From: Holophagaceae bacterium
Lineage (GTDB): Bacteria > Acidobacteriota > Holophagae > Holophagales > Holophagaceae
Length of the DNA stretch: 64,000 bases
Assembly (NCBI GenBank): GCA_016710635.1
Contig: JADJVL010000001.1
Coordinates: 62,001 to 126,000 of the forward strand
Reading direction: 5' to 3'
Positions 52,946 through 60,784 of this stretch are shown piece after piece. Positions within the stretch are counted from its first letter, which is position 1. Each line of letters begins with the position of its first letter. A model generated the notes under the pieces. The model saw only the letters and a list, made by a program, of their open reading frames with translations, was not told where the DNA came from and made no database searches. Both the position numbers and the translations under genes were made by a program.

Positions 52946-54581
52946 ACGCCATCGAGGACCTCAAGGAAGGCTCGGACTTCCTGCGGGGCGGGCTCGCGGC
53001 GGAGCTCGCCTCACCGGAGCCGAAGCTCAGCGCCGACGCGGCCCACCTCATCAAGTTCCACGGCCTCTACCAGCAGAAGGATCGCGACAAGGCGCCGGAA
53101 CCGAAACCCCACGTGCTCATGGTCCGTGGCCGCATCCCCGGCGGCCGTCTCGGCCCCGATCAGTGGGCAGCCTGGAATCGTATCGCCGACGAGTTCGGCG
53201 ACGGCACCCTGCGCCTCACCACCCGCCAGAGCGTGGAGCTGCACGGCGTGCTGAAGCAGGACATCAAGGCCACGCTGCAGGAACTGCACCGCGCGCTCCT
53301 CACCACCAAGGGTGCCTGCGGCGACGTGGTGCGCAATGTGATGGAGGCGCCGAACCCCGCCGGGCGCGCCGACCTCGCCCAGCTCGGGCCCGTGGCGCAG
53401 TTGCTTTCCGACCACTTCCAGGCGAAGTCCAACGCCTACGCCGAAGTGTGGCTCGACGGGGAAAAGGTCGAGGGTCCCGAATCGGAGCCGCTCTACGGCA
53501 AGACCTACCTGCCCCGGAAGTTCAAGATCGCCGTGACCCTCGCGGGGAACAACAGCGTGGACGCCTATACCCAGGACCTGGCCTTCGCGGGGACCCTGGA
53601 CTCGAACAACCTCATCGACGGCTGGTTCGTCCTGGCGGGGGGGCGGCATGGGCGACCCACCACGACGCCGCCACCTTCCCGCGCCTCGCCGACCTCCTGG
53701 GCTGGATCCCCGCCGCGGCGCTGCTGCCCGTGGCCGAGGCCGTCGTCACCACCCAGCGGGACCACGGCGACCGCCTGAACCGCAAGCGCTCCCGCCTCAA
53801 GTACCTGCTCCACGATCGCGGTGTGGCCTGGTTCCGCGCCGAAGTGGAGGCCCGCGCCGGCGTGACCTTCGCGGACCGGGCGCTGCCCCCCTGGCGCACG
53901 CCGTCCGCACTCGGCTGGACGGAGCGCGCCGATGGTTCCTGGGCCCTGGGCTTCCACACCCTGTCGGGGCGCATCGCCGGGCCGCTGAAAGCCGCCCTGG
54001 CGGAGCTGGTGGCCCGCCATGGCCTGGATCTCCAGCTCACGCCGGACCAGGACCTCATCCTCCTGGGCATTCCCCGGGAGGCCCGCGCCGCCGTCGAAGC
54101 CTTCCTGGCCGCCCGCGGTCTGCGCGCCGAGAGTCCCACGAAGCTCCACGACCGGGCCCTCGCCTGCGTGGCCCTGCCCCTCTGCGCCGTGGCCATCACG
54201 GAAGCCGAGCGGGTGGCCCCGGACCTCCTCGCCACGATCCAATCCCTCCTGGAAAAGCACGGCCTCGCCGACCGGGCGCCGGTCTTCCGGCTCACGGGCT
54301 GCGCCAACGGCTGCGCCCGGCCCTACGCCGCGGAGCTGGCGGTGGTGGGCCAGGCCGTGGACCGCCACGCGGTCTTCGCCGGTGGAGATGCGGAGGGCAC
54401 GCGGCTGGCCTTTTCCGTCGCCGAGAAGGTGCCCACCGCGGAATTGTCCACAGTCCTCGACCGCCTCTTCGGACTCTGGAAGCAGGGGCGGCGCGGCGAC
54501 GAGGGCTTTGGCGATTTCGCCGCCCGCACGGGTGCCGCCGCCCTGGCTTCCCGCCTCCGGCCCGCGCCGAGCCTGGTGTGA
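52942..54581 (+). CDS. sir: Sulfite reductase hemoprotein (siroheme/[4Fe-4S]), frameshifted at a G-run
   Basis: Reduces sulfite to sulfide. Part one (52942 to about 53640) includes MVRGRIPGGRL, LRLTTRQSVELHGV and CGDVVRNVMEAP; part two, in another frame, starts at ATHHDAATFPRLADLLGW and holds the cluster and siroheme Cys pattern CVALPLC ... TGCANGCARP. The break is at a run of seven G (53637-53643); FVLAGGG and MG.THHD are in three frames, so two small indels may be involved. Near 540 aa when joined, like ferredoxin- or NADPH-type SiR; electron donor not determined. Confidence 0.85.
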
Positions 54582-55483
54582 GCGCCGTGTCCCTGGATCC
54601 CCTGCAGCTCGCCGTCCTGGTGGTCCTCACCGGCCTCGCGGGAGGCGTGAACGGCGTGCTCGGCCACGGCTTCTCCACGGTCACCGTGCCCGTGGCGCTG
54701 CTCCTGCTCGCCAACCGCCTGCTGAACCCCGTGCTCGTGCTCCTGGAGCTGGCCCTCAACCTGGGCGCCTTCCTCGCCAACCTCCGCCACTTCCCCAAGG
54801 TCGCCCCGCGGGTCGTGCCCATGGTGGGCGGCCTCGTCCCGGGCATCGCCCTGGGGGCGTGGATCCTTTCCATCACCGCGCCGGGGCCCATGAAGCTCCT
54901 GACCTACCTGCTGCTCTTCCCCATCGTCGTGCTCCAGGGCCTGGGCCTGCACCGGGCCTTCCGCTCCGAACGGGCCGCCGCCCTGCCCTTCGGCCTCGCC
55001 ACGGGCCTGCTCTACGCCACGACCACCATCAGCGGGCCCATCCTGTCCCTCTACTTCCACAACCAGGCCTACGCCAAGGACGAGTACCGCGCCGCCATCA
55101 GCTTCCTGCGGGTGGTGGAGGCCGCCCTCACCGCCCTGGCCTACCTGGGCCTGGGCATCATCACCCGGGACTCCTTCGCCCTCGCCGCGCCGCTGCTGCC
55201 CGGCACCCTCGCGGGCCTCGCCGTCGGCCTCTATGCGGCCCGGCGGATCGAGGAGCAGGGCTTCCGGCGCTTCTGTGTCTGGTTCAACGTCCTCGCCGTC
55301 AGCTTCGGCCTGGCACGGGTCCTGAGCCCGGTCCTCGGCGCGGATCCCGTCCGCATCCACATCCTCTGGGTCCTGCCCCTCGCAACGGGCCTCGCCGTCC
55401 AGACCCGGGGCTTCGGCCTCTTCCCTCGCGGCGCCGCGGCCCTCGACCCCAAGGCCGGACCGGCCTACGACCCCCACCTCTGA
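54578..55483 (+). CDS. TauE/SafE family permease
   Basis: 301 aa, eight to nine hydrophobic segments, of the sulfite exporter TauE/SafE family (GLAGGVNGVLGHG near the N-terminus; GLLYATTTISGPILSLYF in the middle). GTG start overlaps the sulfite reductase stop. Being the only transporter in the operon, it may import sulfate/thiosulfate or export excess sulfite; the direction is not readable from sequence. Confidence 0.85.
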   Translation: MSAVSLDPLQLAVLVVLTGLAGGVNGVLGHGFSTVTVPVALLLLANRLLNPVLVLLELALNLGAFLANLRHFPKVAPRVVPMVGGLVPGIALGAWILSITAPGPMKLLTYLLLFPIVVLQGLGLHRAFRSERAAALPFGLATGLLYATTTISGPILSLYFHNQAYAKDEYRAAISFLRVVEAALTALAYLGLGIITRDSFALAAPLLPGTLAGLAVGLYAARRIEEQGFRRFCVWFNVLAVSFGLARVLSPVLGADPVRIHILWVLPLATGLAVQTRGFGLFPRGAAALDPKAGPAYDPHL

Positions 55484-55495
55484 TCCGGAGCCGCC

Positions 55496-56265
55496 ATGCC
55501 CACCCTCGAGCTTCAGGCCTTCACGCCCGCCCGGGTCGCCGCCCTCAACGAGGAGTTCCGCGGCGCCTCCGCCGAAACCGTCCTCACCTGGGCCGCCCAC
55601 GCCTTCCCCGCCGACCGCCTCGCCCTGGCCTGCAGCCTGGGGCTGGAGGACGTCGCCCTCGTGGAGATGCTGTCCCGGCTTCCAAGGTGCCGCGCATCTT
55701 CTTTCTCGATACGGGGCGCCTGCACCAGGAGACCTACGACGTGCTCCAGCAGTTGCGCCGGCATTACGGCGTGGCCATCGAGGTCTACTGCCCCGCGGCG
55801 GAGGCGGTGGAAGCGCTGGTGCGCCGGGACGGGCCCAACGGCTTCTACGAGGGCCTCGACCAGCGCCGGGCCTGCTGCGCCGTGCGCAAGGTGGAGCCCC
55901 TGCGGCGGGCCCTGCGGGGCGCCGACGCCTGGATCACCGGCCTGCGCCGGGACCAGGCGCCCACCCGGCGCGACCTCCGGACCTTCGAGCTGGACGCGGT
56001 CCATGGCGGCCTCCTCAAGATCAATCCGCTGCTGGATTGGGAGCACCCCAGGACCCTCGCCTACGTCCGCCACCATGGCGTGCCCGTCAACGCCCTCCAC
56101 GACCAGGGCTTCCCCAGCATCGGCTGCGCCCCCTGCACCCGGCCCGTCCAGCCCGGCGAGGACCTGCGCGCCGGGCGCTGGTGGTGGGAGCAGCCCGAGC
56201 ACAAGGAGTGCGGACTGCATGTAAAACGACCGGTCGCGACGGCCACCGGAGGAGCCTTTCGATGA
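55496..56265 (+). CDS. cysH: Adenylylsulfate (APS) reductase CysH, frameshifted
   Basis: About 255 aa when joined. N-terminal part MPTLELQAFTPARV ... LACSLGLEDVALVEML; the rest, in another frame, is KVPRIFFLDTGRLHQETYD, ITGLRRDQAPTRRD, then two Cys pairs (RACCAVRKVEPL and GCAPCTRP) that hold a [4Fe-4S] cluster, so it uses APS rather than PAPS. That agrees with the absence of CysC. The break is at about 55678-55683 (a one-base loss between CGGCT and TCCAAGG). Stop overlaps cysD (ATGA). Confidence 0.9.
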
Positions 56266-57182
56266 CCACGACGCAGCTTGAACCCATCACCCTCACCCAC
56301 CTCGACTGGCTCGAGGCGGAGGCCATCCACATCCTCCGGGAGGTCGCGGGCCAGTGCGCCCATCCGGCCCTCCTCTTCTCCGGCGGGAAGGATTCCCTGG
56401 TCCTCCTGCGTCTGGCGGAAAAGGCCTTCCGACCCGCGTCCTTCCCCTTTCCGCTTCTGCACATCGATACGGGCCACAACTACGGTGAGGTGCTGGAGCT
56501 GCGGGACCGCCGCGCCGCGGAGCTGGGGGAGCGGCTCCTCGTGCGGACCCTGGACGACTCCCTCGCCCGGGGCACCATCGTGCTGCAGCGGCCGGACCAG
56601 GGCCGCAACGCCTTCCAGAGCATCACCCTGCTGGAGGCCGTGGCGGAGTTCGGCTTCGACGCCCTCATCGGCGGCGCGCGCCGGGACGAGGAGAAGGCCC
56701 GGGCCAAGGAGCGCGTCTTCTCGTTCCGGGACGCTTTTGGCGCGTGGGATCCCAAGTCCCAGCGGCCCGAGCTCTGGGATCTCTACAACGCCCGCATCCA
56801 CCCCGGCGAGCACATCCGCGCCTTCCCCATCAGCAACTGGACCGAGCTGGACGTGTGGCAGTACATCGAACGGGAAGGCCTCGAGCTCCCGGAGATCTAC
56901 TTCGCCCACGAGCGGGAGGTGGTGCGCCGCGGCGGCGCCCTGGTGCCCGTGACTGCGCTCACCCCATCCAGACCCGGGGAACAGGTTGAACGAATATCCG
57001 TCCGCTTCCGCACCGTGGGCGACATCCCCTGCACGGCGCCAGTGGCCAGCCGGGCCGCCACCGTGGCGGAGATCATCGCCGAGACCGCCACCACCTCCCT
57101 CACCGAGCGCGGCGCCACGCGCCTCGATGACCAGACCTCCGAAGCCTCCATGGAGCAGCGCAAGAAGGAAGGATATTTCTGA
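56262..57182 (+). CDS. cysD: Sulfate adenylyltransferase subunit 2
   Basis: 306 aa catalytic subunit of ATP sulfurylase, making APS from sulfate and ATP. PP-loop LLFSGGKDSLVLLRLAEKAF, HIDTGHNYGEVLELRD, FDALIGGARRDEEKARAKER and ISNWTELDVWQYIE are unmistakable, and the C-terminus EASMEQRKKEGYF is standard. The stop and the cysN ATG overlap (TGATG). Confidence 0.97.
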   Translation: MTTTQLEPITLTHLDWLEAEAIHILREVAGQCAHPALLFSGGKDSLVLLRLAEKAFRPASFPFPLLHIDTGHNYGEVLELRDRRAAELGERLLVRTLDDSLARGTIVLQRPDQGRNAFQSITLLEAVAEFGFDALIGGARRDEEKARAKERVFSFRDAFGAWDPKSQRPELWDLYNARIHPGEHIRAFPISNWTELDVWQYIEREGLELPEIYFAHEREVVRRGGALVPVTALTPSRPGEQVERISVRFRTVGDIPCTAPVASRAATVAEIIAETATTSLTERGATRLDDQTSEASMEQRKKEGYF

Positions 57183-58501
57183 TGAGCGGCCTTCAAGCCC
57201 TGAATGCGAACCTCCCGGTGTCGGGTCTCCCCGCCGTGGACCGCGGCGTCCTGCGCTTTCTCACCTGCGGCAGCGTGGACGACGGCAAGAGCACCCTCAT
57301 CGGGCGCCTCCTCTACGACAGCCGGGCCATCCTCGCAGACGCCCTGCACGCCCTGGAAGCCAGCTCCCGCAAGCGGGGCCTCGCGGGCATCGACCTCAGC
57401 CTCCTCACCGACGGCCTGTCGGCGGAGCGGGAGCAGGGCATCACCATCGACGTGGCCTACCGCTACTTCTCCACGGGTACGCGGAAGTTCATCATCGCCG
57501 ACGCGCCGGGCCACGCCCAGTACACGCGGAACATGGTGACGGCGGCCTCCACCGCGGACCTGGCCCTCATCCTCGTGGACGCGCGGAAGGGCGTGCAGGA
57601 GCAGACCCGGCGCCACGCGGCCCTCGCCCACCTGCTGGGCATCCGGAACCTGGTCTTCGTGGTGAACAAGCTGGACCTGGTGGGCTACGACCCGCGCGTC
57701 TTCGAGGCCCTGCAAGGGGAACTCGAGGCTTTCAGCCGCTCCCTCGGCGTCGCGCGCCCCGCCTTCGTCCCCATTTCCGCCCTCGTCGGCTACATGGTGG
57801 TGTCCCGCGGCAGCCATCTGGACTGGTACCAGGGCCCGACCCTGCTCGAGCTGCTGGAGGCCGCCCAGGCGGACCGGAGCCAGGCCGGACGCCCCTTCCG
57901 CTTCCCCGTGCAGCTGGTGTGCCGCCCCCGCACCGCGGGCCAGGCGGAGTTCCGGGGTTATCAGGGCCGCATCACCTCCGGCGCGGTGGCCGTGGGCGAT
58001 CCGGTGCGGGTCCTGCCTGCAGGCCACACGACGCGGGTGGCGGGCCTGCGCCTTCTGGACGCGAAGCTGAGCCATGCGGTGGCGGGCCAATCCGTCACCC
58101 TCCTCCTCGAGGATGAACTGGACATTTCCCGCGGGGACCTCCTCGCCTCGGTGGTGGCGCCCCCGGCGCGGGCCCTGGACCTGGAAGCCACCCTCTGCTG
58201 GCTGTCGGAGCGCCCCTTCGATCCTGCCCGCCCCTTGCGCCTGCGCCATACCACCCGGGAGGTGAAGGCCCGCATCACCGATCTCGCCGGGCGTCTGGAC
58301 CTCCGTAGCCTCGCCCTGGAACCCGCCGCCGGCCTGAAGGCGAACGACATCGCCGAGGTCCGCCTGCGGCTGCAGGCGCCGGTCTTCGTGGATCCATACC
58401 GAGCGGACCGCGCCACCGGAGCCTTCGTCCTGGTGGACGAGGCCAGCCACGACACCGTCGCGGCGGGGCTGGTGCGCGCCGTTCCGGGAGGACGGCCATG
58501 A
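57182..58501 (+). CDS. cysN: Sulfate adenylyltransferase subunit 1 (GTPase)
   Basis: 439 aa regulatory GTPase of ATP sulfurylase, without a fused APS kinase. G1 CGSVDDGKSTLIGRLLYD, switch REQGITIDVAYRYF, G3 DAPGHAQYTRNM and G4 NKLDLVG are present, followed by two beta-barrel domains. The lack of CysC supports direct APS reduction by the CysH above. ATGA overlap with the next gene. Confidence 0.96.
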   Translation: MSGLQALNANLPVSGLPAVDRGVLRFLTCGSVDDGKSTLIGRLLYDSRAILADALHALEASSRKRGLAGIDLSLLTDGLSAEREQGITIDVAYRYFSTGTRKFIIADAPGHAQYTRNMVTAASTADLALILVDARKGVQEQTRRHAALAHLLGIRNLVFVVNKLDLVGYDPRVFEALQGELEAFSRSLGVARPAFVPISALVGYMVVSRGSHLDWYQGPTLLELLEAAQADRSQAGRPFRFPVQLVCRPRTAGQAEFRGYQGRITSGAVAVGDPVRVLPAGHTTRVAGLRLLDAKLSHAVAGQSVTLLLEDELDISRGDLLASVVAPPARALDLEATLCWLSERPFDPARPLRLRHTTREVKARITDLAGRLDLRSLALEPAAGLKANDIAEVRLRLQAPVFVDPYRADRATGAFVLVDEASHDTVAAGLVRAVPGGRP

Positions 58502-59841
58502 GCGCGCCCGCGATCCTGAAATTCGGCGCCGCCCTGCTCCAAGAGGGCAGCGGCTGGCGGGCCGCCGCCGCCGCCGCGGTGGAGAGTCTTCCTCAAGGCG
58601 GCGTGGTGGTGGTCGCGACCCCCGGCGCCTGGCGCAGCGCCGCCCTTGAGGCCCTGGCCGCCGCTGGCAACGGTGACGGAGCCGCGGCCCTCGCCTGCGC
58701 CCGCCGCCTCGCAGAGGACCATGAACGCCAGGCCCGGGATCTGGGTCTGGAAGCCGCGGCCGGACCGGCCTCCGCCCCGCTGCTGAAGCGGCTGTCCGAC
58801 CTCTTCCAGGGCGCCTGCCTCGTCGGCCACGCCTCCCCCCGCACCCGGGATGCGGTCCTCGGCCTGCTCGGGGCCCTCTCGGCCTCCCTGTTCGCCGCCC
58901 TCCTGGCCTCCCGGGGCCTGCCGGCCCGCGTGGCGGCGGCCCTGCCCAGCGCCCGGGGCGGCCACGGGCGGGCCCGGCCCCGGGCGGAGATTCCCTGGGC
59001 GGACCGTCCCGCCGGACGGGAGGTCTTGGTGCTGCCCGGGGGCTTCGGCCTTGGGGAGGACGGCGCTGTCCTGGCCTACGGTCCGGGCGGTCCGGACCTC
59101 AGCGCCGTCGCCCTGGCGGCGGGGTGGGGCACCCCCGGCGTACTTATCTGGACCGGGGATGACGGCATCCAGAGCGCGGATCCCAGCCTGGTGCCCGGTG
59201 CCCAGGCCCTGCCGCGCCTGAGCTACGCCGAGGCCCAGGCCCTGTCCGGGTTCGGGGCCCGGGCCCTCCATCCCGAGGTGCTGACCATCGCCGCGGGGGC
59301 CGGCCTGGAACTCGTCCTCGCCAACCTCCATGCCCCGGAACGCCGCACCCTGATTTCCGGAGCGCGGCCCGAGCGCCAGCCCGGTTCCGTGACCTCCGTG
59401 GCCTACAAGGAGGGGCTGCACCTCCTTCGGCTCCCGCCGGCGGCTTCCCTGGACGGCCTGGCCGCGGCGGACGCGGAGCTGCGGGCGGCCGGAGCCCGGC
59501 GCTACGGGGCCATCGCTGGCCCGGAGGGCATGCTCCTGGTGCTGCGGGCCGAAGGAGCCGAAGCCGTCGCCCGGCTGGCGGCCTTCACCGATGCCGGTGC
59601 CGAACTGTCCGGGGGCTGGGCCCTGGTGGCCCTGGTGGGGGAAGGCCTGCGGGCAACGCCGGGGTCGGCCCTGCGCCTGCTGGCGCCATTCCAGCTGGAG
59701 ACCGTCGGCGGACTACTGGCGGGGAGTTCCCCGATCTCCGTGTCCTTCCTGGTGCCTGAGGAGCGCCTCCCGGACCTGGTGCCCCGGCTCCACCATCTCT
59801 GGATCGGGGCCGCGGAACGGACCCCCAGCCTGACCCTTTAG
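58498..59841 (+). CDS. Aspartokinase-like protein, divergent
   Basis: 447 aa amino-acid kinase fold ending in ACT-like domains (about 300-447). DGIQSADPSLVPGAQALP, then FGARALHPEVLTIA, is a clear aspartokinase block, and the first step to homoserine would suit a metX/metY operon. But the N-terminal signature KFGGTS is KFGAAL, and the region normally reading TLGRGGSD is AYGPGGPDL. So catalysis is doubtful; it may be a regulatory paralogue or a fast-evolving enzyme. Last gene of the operon. Confidence 0.7.
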   Translation: MSAPAILKFGAALLQEGSGWRAAAAAAVESLPQGGVVVVATPGAWRSAALEALAAAGNGDGAAALACARRLAEDHERQARDLGLEAAAGPASAPLLKRLSDLFQGACLVGHASPRTRDAVLGLLGALSASLFAALLASRGLPARVAAALPSARGGHGRARPRAEIPWADRPAGREVLVLPGGFGLGEDGAVLAYGPGGPDLSAVALAAGWGTPGVLIWTGDDGIQSADPSLVPGAQALPRLSYAEAQALSGFGARALHPEVLTIAAGAGLELVLANLHAPERRTLISGARPERQPGSVTSVAYKEGLHLLRLPPAASLDGLAAADAELRAAGARRYGAIAGPEGMLLVLRAEGAEAVARLAAFTDAGAELSGGWALVALVGEGLRATPGSALRLLAPFQLETVGGLLAGSSPISVSFLVPEERLPDLVPRLHHLWIGAAERTPSLTL

Positions 59842-59854
59842 TTCCGGAGGGAAT

Positions 59855-59880
59855 GGAAACGGCCCCGCAGGGCCGTTTCC
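59855..59880 (+). terminator. Operon-end hairpin
   Basis: GGAAACGGCCC (59855-59865) and GGGCCGTTTCC (59870-59880) form an 11-bp perfect stem with a 4-base loop, 13 bases after the stop of the aspartokinase-like gene and before the convergent small gene. No U-tract on either strand, but position fits termination of the sulfur operon and perhaps of the opposing gene. Confidence 0.7.
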
Positions 59881-59896
59881 AGGGATCCCAGGGGGC

Positions 59897-60100
59897 TCAG
59901 TGCTGCTTCATCAGCCAAGCCGCGAGGCGCTGGTGGAAGAACTCGGGATGGGAAAGATCCAGGGGGGTCAGGCGGGGGGGCAGTTCACCCTCCTCCTCCA
60001 TGAAGGCCCCGCGCAGAAAGATCGGTGTCCGCTCGGCGCCTTGGCCATCTCCAGCCACCGCAAGCACTTCGCTGCGCCTTTGGACGCCGTTCCAGGTCAT
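59897..60100 (-). CDS. Small protein of unknown function
   Basis: 67 aa: MTWNGVQRRSEVLAVAG then an acidic middle and a C-terminal helix with SHPEFFHQRLAAWLMKQH. No membrane segment, no family that I recognise. GGGAGG lies seven bases upstream of the ATG and the gene fills the gap between the sulfur operon terminator and the divergent glycosylase-like gene, so it is probably real. Confidence 0.55.
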   Translation of the reverse strand: MTWNGVQRRSEVLAVAGDGQGAERTPIFLRGAFMEEEGELPPRLTPLDLSHPEFFHQRLAAWLMKQH

Positions 60101-60160
60101 TTCAGCCTCCCTTGGGTGTCAGGGTGATGGAAAAACATAGGCAACCTAGACTGGATTGCC

Positions 60161-60784
60161 ATGACCAGAATCCTGCAACGCCAAGTCCCTCCTTTTTTTC
60201 CTAGCGATGGGCCCATCCACGCTTTCCTCATCGGCGAGGCGCCGGGTCCCAGGGGGGCCGACCGTTCCGGCCTGCCCTTCTGGGGGGACCGGGCCGGCCT
60301 GCCCCTCTACCTCGCCCTGGAGGCCGCGGGCATGGCCCGGGTGCCGCCGCAGGCCTATGAGGCTTGGGACGGCCAGCGCTTCCGGGACCTCGGGCTGGCC
60401 CCCAGCCTGTCGGGGGTGGCGCTGGGAAACGCCCTGGCGGTCTGCCCGACCTCCGATGGGCAGCATTTCCGCGCCCCCAGCGATGCGGAGCTGCGCGACC
60501 CGGCGAACCAGGCCCGGCTGCGGGCAGAGATCCGCCAGGCCCAGATCCGGGCCCCGGGACGGCTCACCCTGCTGGCCCTGGGCCGCCGGGCGGGCTGGAT
60601 CCTGGCGCAGCTGGACCACGGCTGCGCCATGGAGGTGCTGCCCCATCCCTCCGCCCAGGGCCTGCTGCAGGCGGCGCCGAACCGCGGCAAAGGCCTCCGG
60701 CTCGTGGACCTGCAGGCGGACTGGCAGGCCCGCCTGGCGGAACGCCTGGTTCAGCTCAGGGCGGAAACCCAGAGGGTGCGGTAG
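60161..60784 (+). CDS. Uracil-DNA glycosylase superfamily protein
   Basis: 207 aa. LIGEAPGPRGADRSGLPFWG in the N-terminal part and LPHPSAQGLLQ near the end correspond to motif 1 and the HPS motif of the UDG fold. The Cys residues of the [4Fe-4S] family 4/5 enzymes are missing, so this is a divergent member; activity on uracil is not assured. The last 34 bases overlap the convergent glycosyltransferase gene. Confidence 0.7.
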   Translation: MTRILQRQVPPFFPSDGPIHAFLIGEAPGPRGADRSGLPFWGDRAGLPLYLALEAAGMARVPPQAYEAWDGQRFRDLGLAPSLSGVALGNALAVCPTSDGQHFRAPSDAELRDPANQARLRAEIRQAQIRAPGRLTLLALGRRAGWILAQLDHGCAMEVLPHPSAQGLLQAAPNRGKGLRLVDLQADWQARLAERLVQLRAETQRVR

